Below, piece after piece: positions 50,406 to 63,184 of a DNA stretch of 64,000 nucleotides. Made by a program: the position numbers and the translations under genes. How positions within the stretch are numbered: the first letter of the stretch is position 1; each line of letters opens with the position of its first letter. Source of the stretch: Symsagittifera roscoffensis (Eukaryota > Xenacoelomorpha > Acoela > Convolutidae); contig NC_087066.1 of NCBI RefSeq assembly GCF_963678635.1, forward strand, positions 7,779,954-7,843,953. Direction: 5' to 3'. The notes beneath the pieces are model-generated. The model did not search any database. It saw only the letters and a list, made by a program, of their open reading frames with translations, and was not told where the DNA came from.

Positions 50406-53238
50406 TAATTCATGATTTTTGTTTGTTGGATTTTAATTTGTTGATTTGTATTTTTTTAAACATAAATGTTAGTTTTTGTGATCTCCGGGTAATGTGAACA
50501 ACTTAACAGGTTTGAAAACAAAAACGAATATCAAGAATTGATTCGCTTTTGCACAATTGTCGGTAAAAACTATTTAGAATTTTCCAGTAATTGAAGATCG
50601 TTTCCCTTCTAAAGAAATGATGGAGTAGAAGAAGATCATGACTACAGGTGAAACGTTGGAGGAAAAGTATAGGAAGGAACTCAATGCCATTTTGGGAAAC
50701 ATTCTACGCTTGCATATGAAAAAACTTTTTTGTTTGAAAGTTTTTTTGTCGGATAGTTTGAGAACTAGAAAATTAGGTAGAGTGTTCAAATTAGTATTCT
50801 AACTCGATCACAGTTTGTAAGAATTTCTATTGTAAATCGCTGGCTGCAACATATGAGATGGCGTTAGATTGCTCTCTTTTATAGTGTTTTAAGGTAGAGC
50901 ACCCGGCCTGTTTGCCTTACTATCTAATTTTTCTCGGCATGGTGTGTGCTAGTTTGTGCTCCAAGACTGATGATAACTTCACTCTTATGTCGTAGGTCTT
51001 ATGGCATACCGAAAAAAGTTCTGTATTTGGTCAAAGCGGTCTGACTTTAAAATGGTCAGGCTTACAAAATGATTAGGTGTCAGTTAAAAAATATTGTTTG
51101 TTAGTAGTCAATTCTTCACAATCAAAATTAAAAGTAAGAAAAATATCAAGCAGAGTGTAAGAAACAGTTGGAAAATCCGGATTTTTCGCAATCGTTTTTT
51201 AAAAAAAGTGAATTATTTCTAAGAAATGCGGTGCAATCGAACTTTTTCGAATTTTTCGAAAGTCTAGTCCACGTAGAAACTTATAATGTTTCACTCACAA
51301 TTTTGATCCGGGGTTGAAAATGGGTACCATAATTTTTGTTGCTGAATCCGTTAAAAACTGTGTCAAAACATGCCTCAAAATGTAACTCTCCTGGACTGAA
51401 AAGGTAATAAGACTTAGTTAATTAATGTGACGTTTTTTTGGATTTCTAAAACAGACGAGTCCAACAAATGCAACAATTGCCAAACAAGCCGCTGTTTTCA
51501 ATATCTGAGCAGCAGAATATCAGTCAATTGAAAAAAGTGGGCAGATTGAAAAATATCAACGAGTCTATTACATTAACCCAACAAGTTTTTGCAATGATTT
51601 TCTTAGATTATTGAGAATATCTTCTTAAATAAATGAAACTCAATTATTCTCACTGAATCTTGTTGTTTTCTCTGTCGCTACTGTGATGCAAAGCGCGTGT
51701 CCGTGCCTTGTCTGAGTAAAAATTACAACTGTATTTAATTTACTCTCAAATTCAAACATAGTAAGCGCTGAAAAGTACCAAATTTACGGCGGTTACTTTT
51801 ACGGTTGTTCGTTTTGATTTTCAAAAAATTTAAGAACAGATTCACTTTTTATTGAGTGTTAACCAAGCTATTCTGAAACCTTCTAAGTTTTCCGATTGTC
51901 CCTGGTTTCCTCTTTTTCTCCATCGATATATTTCTGTTATTAACTGGGTAAGATTATAAATCTTCTCAGCTCCGGTTCAATACATATCTTATAATCGTGA
52001 CAACGGTTTACAGGTTTAATTGCAACCGCAAGTCGTTTTGTCTTAGTGCCATTAAATCATATTTTTGATGTCAGTTCTCAGACATCATAGAATGACCCGA
52101 AATTTTGCCAAATTATTTCAAGTTATGATCCTGACAACTTCCAAAGAAAGAAAACTACGTGTCCCTACAAGTTGCTTATGAAGTCCATGGTGCCGCCGTC
52201 AGATTACTGAGATTTTTCTTAGTAAGCTCTGTAAACTTTGAGCATATTTACCGAGTAAACCAGAGCAGGTAGTTTTTGTAAGCGGAGAATCTCCCTCTCA
52301 GTACAGGTTGCGAACGCTGCCTGTGTATTTGTCACCACATATGAAAAAAGTACTATCGAAGAAATTCTTAGTTCGTTGAGCCAAGGGAACAAAAGCACAG
52401 TTCAGTATAAATTTCTGATAGACCTTTAGCCTCGTATCAAGTTAATCATCTAGTTTATCTTTCAAATCTGGTTTACTCTGTGCAGGTATTGGTTTTCTCA
52501 ATCTAGTTGGCCTGATTCCCAACCATATGACTCGATTTTTTTCACATTTTACATCTTTCCCTAAATTATAAAATTTCAATGGTTCTGTGACTGGTTGATA
52601 AAGTATCAGTGAAGTAGCATCAGTTACCATAATAGTTTGATAGTTTTTGAAGTTGTGATTTTGTTTGGAAAAGAAAAAGTCTTACTAATTGGTTTGAGTT
52701 CTTAAGCGGAAAGAAAAAACGCAATTTATTGCTCAATTAATACTGGTATCGATACTGTTATATACTAAATGTTGATGTTGATTTTGATTTTGATTTCCAG
52801 GATTTCTCCTGATTGGATTTCTCCCCTAAATGTTTTCAAACACCACGAAGTGTTTCTGTGATTTTGACAGTCGCAGGCAATTTGCCAGCTCAGAAACAGT
52901 TTTTGTTGAAATTTGATTTTAACTATCGCCGGATGTTTTTCAGCAATCTTAATTTTTTTCCTTTTGGATAGAAGAGTTCGACTTCTTCGGATAGAAGATT
53001 GGCTAGTCGACTAGCAGGCTGGTAGATATCAGTAGGCTTTTTTCGATACTGATATGTTGCCAACACTAAGAAAGACCCTGGAATTGGATATAATTTAATT
53101 ATGGATGTTATTACCAATTCGATTCCTTAGAAAAATTTAATTTTTCCATCATATTAACAGAGAATTCGAGATAGCGAAGACACCTTTTTATCTTAAGCCC
53201 ACCTTTTTCTTTTGAAGGTCCGCATCATGTACAAAAAT
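50406..53238. other. Gene-free stretch with two unassigned minus-strand ORFs
   Basis: Mostly AT-rich sequence with no recognised element. Minus-strand ORFs at 52442-52630 (has VKCEKNRVIWLGIRPTRLRK) and 52923-53117 (has PGSFLVLATYQYRKKPTDIY and KGKKLRLLKNIRR) look protein-like in composition but match nothing I know. They may be remnants of a mobile element. Confidence 0.4.
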
Positions 53239-53774
53239 TGGGATTCCTTTCAACCATTGGGTCACTAGCTTGCCAATTCAGGTCCTGCTTGAATAATTTA
53301 AAATGGTCTGGGATCCCAACCCCCTCGCAACCCCCATTTTGCCTTCCATGGTCTCCCAATGTAAAACCGCTACTGCAAGATCAGCCAGACTTCAGTGCAG
53401 CTGGAAAACTAGCAGTGGCGGGAGCTGCACCTGCGGAGGGCTATAGTTGCGAATATGGATCATTGAAGTATTTTGACCTATATAGCTTTGGAGTTGTCTT
53501 GTCTTGTGGTTTCATACATAATCTAGACGTACCACTTGATTGTTTGAAATGCAGAATTCAAGAGGACGCTCAGAAGTACGTATCAATTTTCATGGGGTTG
53601 AAGGTTACTGCAACTGACGAGGTTAGACGCGCTCCTGAACGTGGATTGGCACCTTTCTTTACCAGTTATAAAATCCAAGGTGTGGATGAGTTCGGATTTT
53701 ACGAAGTATTCAAGATTTTTACATCTGTTTGCTGAATGAAGAACAGCAGTACAGCTACAGAATGTATCTGTAGT
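53239..53774 (+). pseudogene. SLC25A3: Mitochondrial phosphate carrier pseudogene, first partial copy
   Basis: The ORF 53238-53735 carries APAEGYSCEYGSLKYFDLYS, then VPLDCLKCRIQ and FGFYEVFKIF, the first half of the mitochondrial phosphate carrier (SLC25A3), which brings phosphate into the matrix. No introns. The presumed Met lies near 53302 in another frame (aaaATGGTC). The copy stops at about 53774 (cagaatgtatctgtag), where the second copy begins, so only the first carrier repeat and part of the second are present. Key change: PLDCLKCR where the carrier signature is P-x-D-x-V-K-x-R. Confidence 0.85.
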
Positions 53775-53777
53775 ATC

Positions 53778-54982
53778 GGGATTCCTACAAACTATCGTAT
53801 CATTAGCTTGCGTTTTTAGCTCCTGGTTGAATCATTCAAAATGGTCTGGAATATCAACCCCTTGCGACTCCTAACTTTGCGTCCATGGTTTTCCAATCTG
53901 AGACTGATAATAAAAGGTCTGAAACCATCAGCTTCGGTGCCTAGAAAATTTGCAGCAGCGAGTGCTGCACCTACAGATGGCTATAGTTGCGAATATGGAT
54001 CATTGAAATATTTCGCACTATGTGGCTTTGGACGTGTCTTGTCTTCTCGTCTCACAAATACTATAGTCGCACCACTTGATTTGGTAAACTACAGAGTTCA
54101 AGTGGAAGCTCAGAAGTAGAAGTCAACCCTCACATGAAAGAAATTGTCACCTGCTGAAGAGGGTACGCGCTCTCTTGCACGTGGGTGGACACCTTTCTTC
54201 ATCGGTTTTAGTATCAAAGGTTTGGCATATTTCGAAAAAATGAAGATTTTTCAGAACGGTTTGCTGAATGAAGAAAAGCAGTACATATACAGAACGTATT
54301 TGCATCTTGCTGGCATTGCGAGTGCTGAGTTCTTTGTCGATATTGGTCTGGCTCCTTTCGAAGCCTTAAAATGAGAATTTAAAACAGCCTGGAATTGATG
54401 GTACAATCGAGAAAGTGCGCCCCATATGTACAGAGATGAAGGAATCAACGAACTCTTCAAAAGACTGCAGCCAATGTGGGCCCGAAAAAGGTCATACACA
54501 ATGATGAATTTCGCTTGCATTTGGAAGAAATGTCAAAGCACTGTACATGAATACGGTCCTCAAGCCACGGCACCAGTGCACCACTAGCGAACAGTTGACA
54601 GTTACAATTGCTGCTGGTTATATAGCTGGTCTAATCTATGCAACCCCACCGTATCGCACCCTGCTGATACGATGGTGTCCAAACTGAACCAGGCTAAAGG
54701 AACTGGAATTGGTACCATCTACAAGCAAATTGGTTTCATGGGACTGTGGATGGGACTGGGTGCTATGATTGGTATTCTGAGCGTTCTACAATGATTAATC
54801 TACCTACGACACCAAGAAAGTCGCTCTGAGACTGCCGAGATCTCCTCCCCCCAAAGTGCCCGAGAGTCTAAAACAGAAGCTGGAAACCAAGTTGTTAGTC
54901 GATCAACCAAACCACCGCATTCTAAGAAGAATATTTTTGTGGGTCTTTTTTAGGTTGTAAAAAGGAGTTTTTCTCAAATAAA
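53778..54982 (+). pseudogene. SLC25A3: Mitochondrial phosphate carrier pseudogene, second, longer copy
   Basis: Intronless. Met at 53841; ORF 53841-54119 has TDGYSCEYGSLKYFALCGFG and VAPLDLVNYRVQVEAQK. A frameshift leads to 54144-54374 (RSLARGWTPFF, YLHLAGIASAEFFVDIGLAP). Another frameshift follows, and the rest is readable in pieces: YRDEGINELFKRLQPMWARK, VAGYIAGLIY, ADTMVSKLNQAKGTGIG, then LRLPRSPPPKVPESLKQKL. This is the full-length carrier order. AATAAA lies at 54977-54982; no poly(A) run is left. Intron absence suggests retroposition, but loss of introns in a native gene cannot be excluded. Confidence 0.9.
54977..54982 (+). terminator. AATAAA polyadenylation signal of the phosphate carrier pseudogene
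   Basis: Canonical hexamer about 80 bases beyond the end of the carrier-like sequence. A second AATAAA occurs near 55013. Confidence 0.5.
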
Positions 54983-57900
54983 TTTTAATTGCTCAGAAGA
55001 TGAATTATGAGAATAAAAGATCCTTATTATAGCCTCAATCATTTGTCTTATTAACCAATAATGAAATAATAGTCGGTAGCTTGCTGCTGAAAGATAACCA
55101 TGTAACTAATTAATGTATGTACAAATTAATCTTCGAAGAATTGCTTGTATAAGTGCTTTCATGGTTAGCAAGAACTCACTGACTGATGTTTTTTTGTTTT
55201 TGTTTATATAGTGCGAGTTTCCTGATTTTTCAACATCGAAAAATGTTTTTAAAAGTCAGCAGCGGATTGATGAGAATGTTGTAGTTTGCATTCAAAGAAC
55301 AGTTTGGTGAAGACAGAATAATGTGAGCCATGTTGAAATGATCATATGTCAGTCGGTCAGATTGGTCCATGATTCAGTTAAGATTTTCATTAACCTTGCG
55401 ATAAACAATGGTATTGCATCCACCAGGCCTCTGGGTTGCAACAGAGTTTTTAGCATTTGAAATGATTGCCCTGTCCCTAGTTTGTTTATTGTAGTATTTT
55501 TACCATCTTCGTTTGATAAAATCTCATTTTTGTTTTCTTTTCCTTTTTTTTCGGTTTAATAATTTTTGACTTATTTTGAATGAACTTTATGTCCCTAAAA
55601 TGCATCGTTTGATGGGAGAGAATTTTTCGTGTGTGCTTCTGTGTGCGTTTTGAGGGGGGCGAGCTCAAACAATTTTTTTTAGTTTTCAAATGTTCTTAAA
55701 ATTTCATTCAGATTTAATGATTTCCGCTCAGGTTTTTGAACCACCTGTTAAGTTTTCCGTTGGAAAATGTTCATATTCTAATGTTTTTTTGTTTTCCAGA
55801 GTTTTTGACTCTTCTTATTGTTTCCGATTCACTTTTTTTTTTCATCTTTTGATTTTTCCGAAATTTTTTTGAGTATTGAATCACAAGAAGTGCGAAGCTA
55901 TCTTCGACTCTATATTACGTTTGCTAGTAGTAGATCAGAATGTAGAATTTTTTTGGGTTAATAACTTGTTTTTAACAGAACAACTTGAATCACTTGGTAT
56001 CTTGGAACATAATGAATTCAAGTTAGCGTGGAGGCAACGAAAACCCCTGGGACGGCAAAAGTCATCGGTTTGAGTCTGAACAGAACCCATTATTTTTTCA
56101 AACGGGAAGTTCTCTGTATCAAAAAAATTGCCGGCTTATCATTTGTCTGCTTATGTTTTTATCGGCATAGTTGCCACATCTTAGAACTTTTTCGTTGTAG
56201 TTGACTTTTTCTTTTCATTTACTCCTCTGATCTGTATATCTACTGACCTTGACTTATATTTTTCTTCTTTAAAAATTTTTTCGCTTAATACGCTTTTTTT
56301 CTTATCGATATTTTTTCGGAATAAATGATTTCGGATCTCATTCAATCGGTTTACTCTCTTAAATTCGGGTCGCTCAGGTGAACCAAGTATTGCGTATACT
56401 TTTTCTCCAGGTTGCAAACAGTTTTGGAAATCTCACAATAGGATTTATAGTTCAAGATTTTCCATGACAACAATTTTTTTCTCTCAAAAACTGTTGATCA
56501 AATTTCATTATACGCAGTCGATTGTTCTTCCGGTCATGTTTGTAAAGGTTTGTTCCCAATTTCCTAGGGGTAATGCCATCACCTTTGCATTCTAAGGCAT
56601 CGGGCTCGGGTCTCGGCCGTACTTTGTTTTCAGTTTGCTTACTGTTGTAAAGAAGTTCTGTTATCGTTGAATTGTCGGACTCTCTTTTGTCTGCTCAAAT
56701 TTTGGTAGCTAAGTTGCCATATCACGGATTTTACTTGATGTAGGGAATTTTTATTGAAAGTGCAAATGGTGTTCAGCCTAGTATCAAAGGAGAACTTGAA
56801 ACATTTAATATTTTTCATACCATCAACTTTTTCGGCTCAGCTGGCGTCTGCTCAAGGATCATCTGCTTAGTTGCAACTAAAGTTCGATGCCAGTATCACT
56901 ACGAGTGTCTGTGCAACTGCTAAGTTGGAATTAAACAAATTCAAATTTTAATGTTTTATGAATTTTCGAAATAATACACCTTAAAGTAGCCAAAGTACTT
57001 AACAGAAGCATTAATGATTAGAGTCAGCTATTTTTGAAAATTCGCCGACTGATTTCGGGAGAATCAGAGTTTTTCTGAGTTCTCGGGTTTCCCGTTTTGC
57101 TCTTTAATTTTGCTAATGTTAACAGAGCAACCTTACGAATTTTCGCTTCGTAAGGTTGCTTCGTTTCTATATGCTTGTCATATAAACTTGACAATAGTAT
57201 ACAACCATTTTCTACCACTTGACAAGCCGTTTGACTTAGTTTCATTATTGTTAATTATGGATGTCAGTTTTCAGACTCCATAATTTTTCAAATAAGTTCA
57301 AGTTTTAAACTTTAGTTTTCTTTAAAGACATTTCTGATTCCCTAGGCAATCTAATTAATTTTTCTAGTGCTGTAATACATTATACGTCTGGTTAAATGTA
57401 TCTTCAGTTGGACTTACAACCTGAAGATTTTTTTCATTCAAACAATTTTTCTTGACGTACACAAAAATTAGAAAGTTGAACCGCTTGTGTTATTGGTGAA
57501 ACATTCAAAAGTTATGCCTTATTGGAATGTTTGCCGTTTGGAAACTTTGCCATTTCAGAGGTTTTGTTTTTAAGCATCGGAGTTTTAAATTGGTTTCCAA
57601 TTTTGCCTTAGCTAGGTGTTCGCAAAAACAGCTCAAAGTTCCAGTCCAATCTTGGGAAAGGCGATGATACAAAACACATTTGTTAGTTTTTTGTTAAGTG
57701 TTTAGTTCCAAACTTTTTGAAGCGACGCGGCAATTGAGCATGAGCGTCCTGCACGTAAGCGTTTTTACCACTTTTTTTTGCGCTTGCGATTAGCAAGCGT
57801 TATCAAATCGGAATTTGAACATTTTTTGAGTTAAACAACTGGTTAAACAGAATCACTTGAATAATTTTACCCTTGGTTCCTGTGAAATCAAAAGTCAAGA

Positions 57901-58620
57901 CGTTATTTCGCTCATGTGCCGAAGAGGTAACGTACCTGTCTACAAAGTCAATGATCAATTGTTAGAAACTGACCAGGAGCTGTTGTTTGTACGTAGAAAA
58001 AATGTCCATACTTCAAAAAATCTTTGTCAGACTTCCGTTTGTCTGCTTTTTTTGTCGGCTTAGTTGCCGCAGCACCAAATTTGCGCGAAACTTGGGCTTT
58101 TTTACTTATATTAAAAATTATTTTCAGTATTTTTTGTATTTGACCAAATAGTTCAATTTCATGAAGTTTTGCCTATTTTTTTTGCTTTTGTTTGACTTAT
58201 GTTTTCATGCTTTTCATCAAAAGTTTTTAACGGTTGTTTTCCTTACGCTTGCGAAAAGCAAGCGTTATCAAACCGGAATATACACTTTTGTTATCGGGTT
58301 AACAACTTGTCTAATAAAATCACTGGTATTTTGGCTCATAAACTTCGATGCTTTCCCGGCCAAGTTGAAAATGGAGGTAACCAATATGATCAGGACCTGT
58401 TTTTTTTCGAACTGAAATTATTCTGCTTCAAATAAAATTGTGGACAAGTTTATGTCTGCTCATCAGTTGTACGCTTAGTTGTCACATTTTCGAATAGTTT
58501 TTTTTGCTGCGCGCATCATTTCACTACTTTGATTTACTCGTTTAGTTTGTATTTTAGTTCACCTTGATTTATGTTTCTTTTATTTTTTTTTATTGCTGAA
58601 AAAAATTCTCGGCTCAAATT
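54983..58620. repeat. Gene-free stretch with dispersed repeats
   Basis: No gene recognised. Diverged related segments at about 55880-56165, 56650-56880, 57779-58090 and 58248-58500 share words such as agcaagcgttatcaaa, gttaaacaactgg, aatcacttg and gtctgct...cttagttgc; 27222-27310 belongs to the same family. The ORF at 56181-56417 (minus) has no recognisable family. Confidence 0.4.
57127..57159. repeat. Perfect 13-bp hairpin
   Basis: gcaaccttacgaa at 57127-57139 and its exact complement ttcgtaaggttgc at 57147-57159, loop of seven bases. No T run follows. Meaning unknown. Confidence 0.7.
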
Positions 58621-58830
58621 TTTTCGGCCTTGTTATTTTTTAGGCCTTGTTATTTCATTATTTTAATGAAATAATTTCTGATTGTATCAATTTTCGGCCT
58701 TGTTATTTTTTAGGCCTTGTTATTTCATTATTTTAATGAAATAATTTCTGATTGTATCAATTTTCGGCCTTGTTATTTTTTCGGCCTTGTTATTTCATTA
58801 TTTTAATGAAATAATTTCTGATTGTATCAA
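58621..58830. repeat. Three tandem 70-bp units with internal palindrome
   Basis: Units start at 58621, 58691 and 58761 and are nearly identical. Each has two copies of cggccttgttatt or aggccttgttatt, and the palindrome ATTTCATTATTTTAATGAAAT. Confidence 0.95.
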
Positions 58831-58869
58831 TGAAACACAATTTTAACACTACCCTAGGTACTTTTCAAA

Positions 58870-59550
58870 TTGGTTGTATGTTTACAAATCGGTTTCTTAA
58901 AATTTCATTTTCATTATGGAAAATTGGAAAAAAAATCAGAAATTTCTAGTGATTTTCAGAAAGAGGTATCTCACAGTAGACCGCCCACTCCCATGTATGC
59001 CTTTACAATCCCCGAGAGTATCATTTTACTTGAACCCTCTGTCTACAACTTTCATAAATGTCTATGTAGGGGGATATTTGACCCATATTTTAGATTTTGT
59101 TTCGTTTTTTTAAATATTTATTTCAATGAAAGGAACGGTTTTAATAGCTCGCTGCGTAAGCGGCTACATTCAATTTTTTCCACCTAAAATTTGCTATCGG
59201 TCATGTTTTTGGTTTTTATGTTTTTATTTTCTCGAAATTACTTTTCTCGAAAACTAACTTCTCCAATCCCATAATGTGGTTTAAGTGAAAATATTGGCTG
59301 CATTAGTCGCCACTCACAAAAAATTTACACAGAAAATCATCACCCACGGCAAAATCAAAACTTTAAGTTCCAGACCATTGTTTGAACGTTTATGAATTTT
59401 ATCAAGAATAACCCTCACAAATTGGAGATTTTGGGTTCAATCGAAACTACAGGTGCGTGAGTCCCTTCTGCATAAGCGGCTACGCACAATTTTTCCACAA
59501 AAATCTATGATCCTCGGAAATATCAAGAAGTCCGGATAATTTTCACCAGA
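58870..59550. repeat. Dispersed repeat, relative of 27.5-28.1 kb
   Basis: tgtctacaactttcat and the following bases near 59039, and the motifs ctgcgtaagcggctacattc (59151), gcattagtcgccactcacaa (59299) and ctgcataagcggctacgcac (59468), match sequence at 27640-28060. No coding potential recognised. Confidence 0.5.
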
Positions 59551-62520
59551 CAGGCATGGTTCAAGATTTCAAATATGTCTTCTCTACAGATGCATGCAAT
59601 TCTTGGCTGTAAATTTTGAGACATTTCTGTGAGTAATTTCTGTATGTCCGGTAATTCACAATTTCCGATGATATAATTCTTTAAATCAGGATAGTTTTGT
59701 TCGCGCATGTTTTTAACGGTTTTTGATTTTTCACTGATTTTTGAGCTCGACTAGTTTTTGTAGCACTTTATAGAGTAATAAGATAAAAAGAATTAGTACA
59801 AATTTTTTTCCCTTTTCTCCAAAAAGAGTGACTTTGGACTAAATACCGCGGCAAAAAAAGTAATTGAAATCTACCAGCATGTTTCTGTTGCATTTTTTTG
59901 CGAAAATTTAAACAAAAAGTACGCCCTCAAACCGGGTCACTTCATTTAGTTCAGATTTAAAGAGGCATTTTGGCACAACTGTAAATAACATGGCATCATC
60001 GCACATCATTTGAGGCTATTTGCCTCCTTAGTTTTTAACTAAATAGGTGACCCGTTTCAAGATTGTAACTTTGGTTTGAAACTTCTCGAAAACAATTGCT
60101 CCATGAGAAAACTGGTAAAATTCAACTTAAATTTTGTCATCATGTTTATTAGCTCAGATTTATTCCTATTCGAGAGATGCGAATACGAAAATTGTGTTCT
60201 AATTTATATTTTTTTGTTATTCTAAGTCATTGCTATAACAAATTGCCCTGTTCAAACTGCCGTGAAAACTCAAAAAACCGCAAACACCTATGTGGACAAA
60301 ATAATCTAGATTATTGTAATATATCATCAGAAGTCGGCAAACTTGTGCAGTCGTCAGTAAGAAAAATTACTTCAATAACCCAAAAACTTTAAAATTATTC
60401 AAAAATTATCCGAAAAACTCAAAACATCGTAAAGACATGTGGAGAAAATAAGTAAATCAAATGAAAAAATATCACCAAAAATTGGCAAGTTTGTTCAGCC
60501 GTCTTTAAAAAAAATTATCACCCGAATACTTTAAAAAGTTCATATAAATTTGTTTTGATCTTCAATGACCCAACAGATGTGAAATGAGAGAGATTTTTTA
60601 AAAACGTGTTTTAAAAACACCCTGTAGTTTTATTCAAAACCACATGCCGGTTCTTGGACACTTAGTAAGATATTTGAAAAACCAAACTCTGAGAACGTTC
60701 ATTAAGCAATTATATGCTCATGGGCTGGTTGCTTTTTAACACAATTTTTAAGATGCGCATTTTTAGCATCTTTTACGATTTCTCGTTTTCGGTTAAAAAT
60801 TTTTGTGAGTTAAAAACTTGTCAGTTGGGTTTGACCAAGACAGTTTGATGAACAAAATTGAATGGCTAATCTAATCGAAGGTTTCTGAAGCGCTGATTTT
60901 CAATTTTATTACGGAGCGTTTTAATTTTTTGTTCAGGTTTGTTTGGCTCAGAAAAAGAATTTAACCTAAGTGAAAATGGAATCCCTTCCAAAGCGCCCGA
61001 CTGGAAAATGTGTACATTTGGCTAAAATTATTTTAGTTTTTTGCAACTTTGTTTGCTTTATTCTAGCTTTATTTTGTTTGTATTTTTTAGCTTCAACATC
61101 GTATGCCCTAAAAACAGAAGAACTGAAATCTTCACGAGAGGCCTATTAAAATACATTTTTCTTTGTAACGAAAAAATTTTAAGTTTAACGGGGGATGGAA
61201 GGGGGGGTAACTAATAACGAACAAGAAGCCTTAGCTTTTCTCTCGATGAATTCTTAACTGTTGGGGAGCCAGCAACCTTATCTTTACTATAGTGCAAAAA
61301 AGTATCTTAGAGTAATATTCTCGAAAACTGGTGGGATCGACTATCCTAACGAAATCATCAAGCCGTAAGCCACTCTTCGAATCCGTATTTAATTTCGGTC
61401 AATTGTTGAAGAAAGGGTCTCGCTCCATTAGACATCAAAAATCATCGAGTGTCATCAACGGAAAACATAAAATTGTTTGTCTAATGGGAAACGATTGCTC
61501 CTCCAAGCAAAAACTGGTTGCCACTACCTCATCCGCTTACTTTCGATAACTGTATGAATTCACGTTTGCAGCTCCCTGCCAACCGCCTCTAAAGCTGATA
61601 ATCCATTTCCGTTGCTAAAAACCCGGCCCCGTTGAGAGCCAACACAAAAAATGGTTCACTAGCAATGAAAATAAATATTTCAGTATCTTTGAGGCAAGAA
61701 CCGGGGTCTCTAGAAAACTGCTTCTGGAATTCATTCGGAATTGGATGCTCTAGTGTTGCCAAGTGATGCCGGTGTCCTACAAATTATTTACATACCATTT
61801 AACACCGTACATTTTAACATTTAGTCATTTCACTACGAAACAATTTAACTCGACAACAATTTAACTCCTATTTTCCAGTGAAACACAGTACATTTTAACA
61901 CCTAAACATTTCACTATTAAAATTATTGCTGTATGAATTCCTTATCTTAACTCTTGTCACACCAAAGTTAATCCTGCAATTAACAAACGCACCATAATGA
62001 AAAACTTGGTTTATCTTAGTTATATACATGCTAAAAGGAGGCTTCCTAATTTACCTAAGACTCTTATCTACAATGTTGTAATTTATTTTCAATTAGACTT
62101 TTCGCTAAACGATTGGCAAAAAAAGAAAGCTGCTTGTGCTAATTCATAGCAATTTGACGTAAAAATTTTGACAAAAATTAAATTCTGATAGTCACTTTAT
62201 ACTTTACTCAAGTGATAAACAAACACAAACACAACAAGACTGTTCGTATCAGGGCGAAGCCCAGAATGTCCCGACTGCTTTTTAAGGTTTTATGGAGCAG
62301 TAATAACATCAAAAAAATTGAATAAGATAAAAGAAAATGAATTTTTTTTTTTTAATTTGAATATTTATTGATGAAAATCATTCTCCCACACATCATTTAA
62401 AGCACAAAAGGAAAGATTTCGCTCCTTGTAACAAACCAATTATGCCAAAAAAAGCTTGTTTTTACCAATTTGGAAATAGTTCTAAGACGGATTAATTCTC
62501 TGCTTACGCGTTATTAGCGC
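59551..62520. other. Gene-free stretch
   Basis: AT-rich sequence without a recognised gene. Contains a diverged direct duplication at 60262-60400 and 60411-60540 (caaacacctatgtgg / taaagacatgtgg; gtcggcaaacttgtgcag / ttggcaagtttgttcag). Short repeated acattttaacac words occur at 61808-61905. Confidence 0.5.
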
Positions 62521-62772
62521 TAAATATCGCGCGCTAATTGTCCCAAATTGGCCATAAAATTGCAATCTTTAAACCCCCGTAACTTTGCAAAAAATGATCA
62601 CAGGTGAAATATTTTTTCAAATTTGAGCTAAGAACAACAATAGCTTTCGAATGATATAAAGTAAATTCCGTCAAAAATGGCTAGTCAAAAAAGTCGAAGT
62701 TTGTCTGAAGAAAAAAAACCCACCCCGAGCTCAAATATTCCGTTACTTTCGTATCGAAAGTCGGAACAATAA
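62521..62772. repeat. Direct repeat, copy 1
   Basis: About 250 bp that recurs at 63185-63430 in the same orientation, diverged: tatcgcgcgctaattgtcc, gatcacaggtgaa, and attccgttactttcgtatcg are shared blocks. Confidence 0.85.
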
Positions 62773-63184
62773 ACACTTTATGATTGAGTCCTCTTTCGAG
62801 TTCACAGTTTCATCTAAAAACAAGTCAATTCTTATAGCATCCTGCCACGGTCTTAAGTCATAGAAATTGTTTTAAAATGTAGCGATGCTAAATTGCTATG
62901 GCATTAAAAAGTAGGGAGTGAAATTGTAGGATGTTAAGTTGTTTAGAGTTAAAAAGGGGGGAACCGTTATGCCCAATCTTTTTCTAAAGGAATGAAGAGC
63001 ACACCTACTGCATAGGAAGACAATAAAACGAGCAAATTAAGGAATGGTGAAATAAACTTGAGCAAAGTTTGATGAGTAAGGAAAAATTGTAAGGTCACTG
63101 TCTACCCACGGCTCAAAAAATTGGTATCGTTCAGGTGATTTCACTTCATCCGCTACAGATGTGAGTTTCACTACCATAGCGCAA

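Noticed and set aside
53238-53735. A working carrier gene in the 165-codon ORF
   Set aside because: It covers only half of the phosphate carrier, with the N-terminus in another frame and a changed signature motif.
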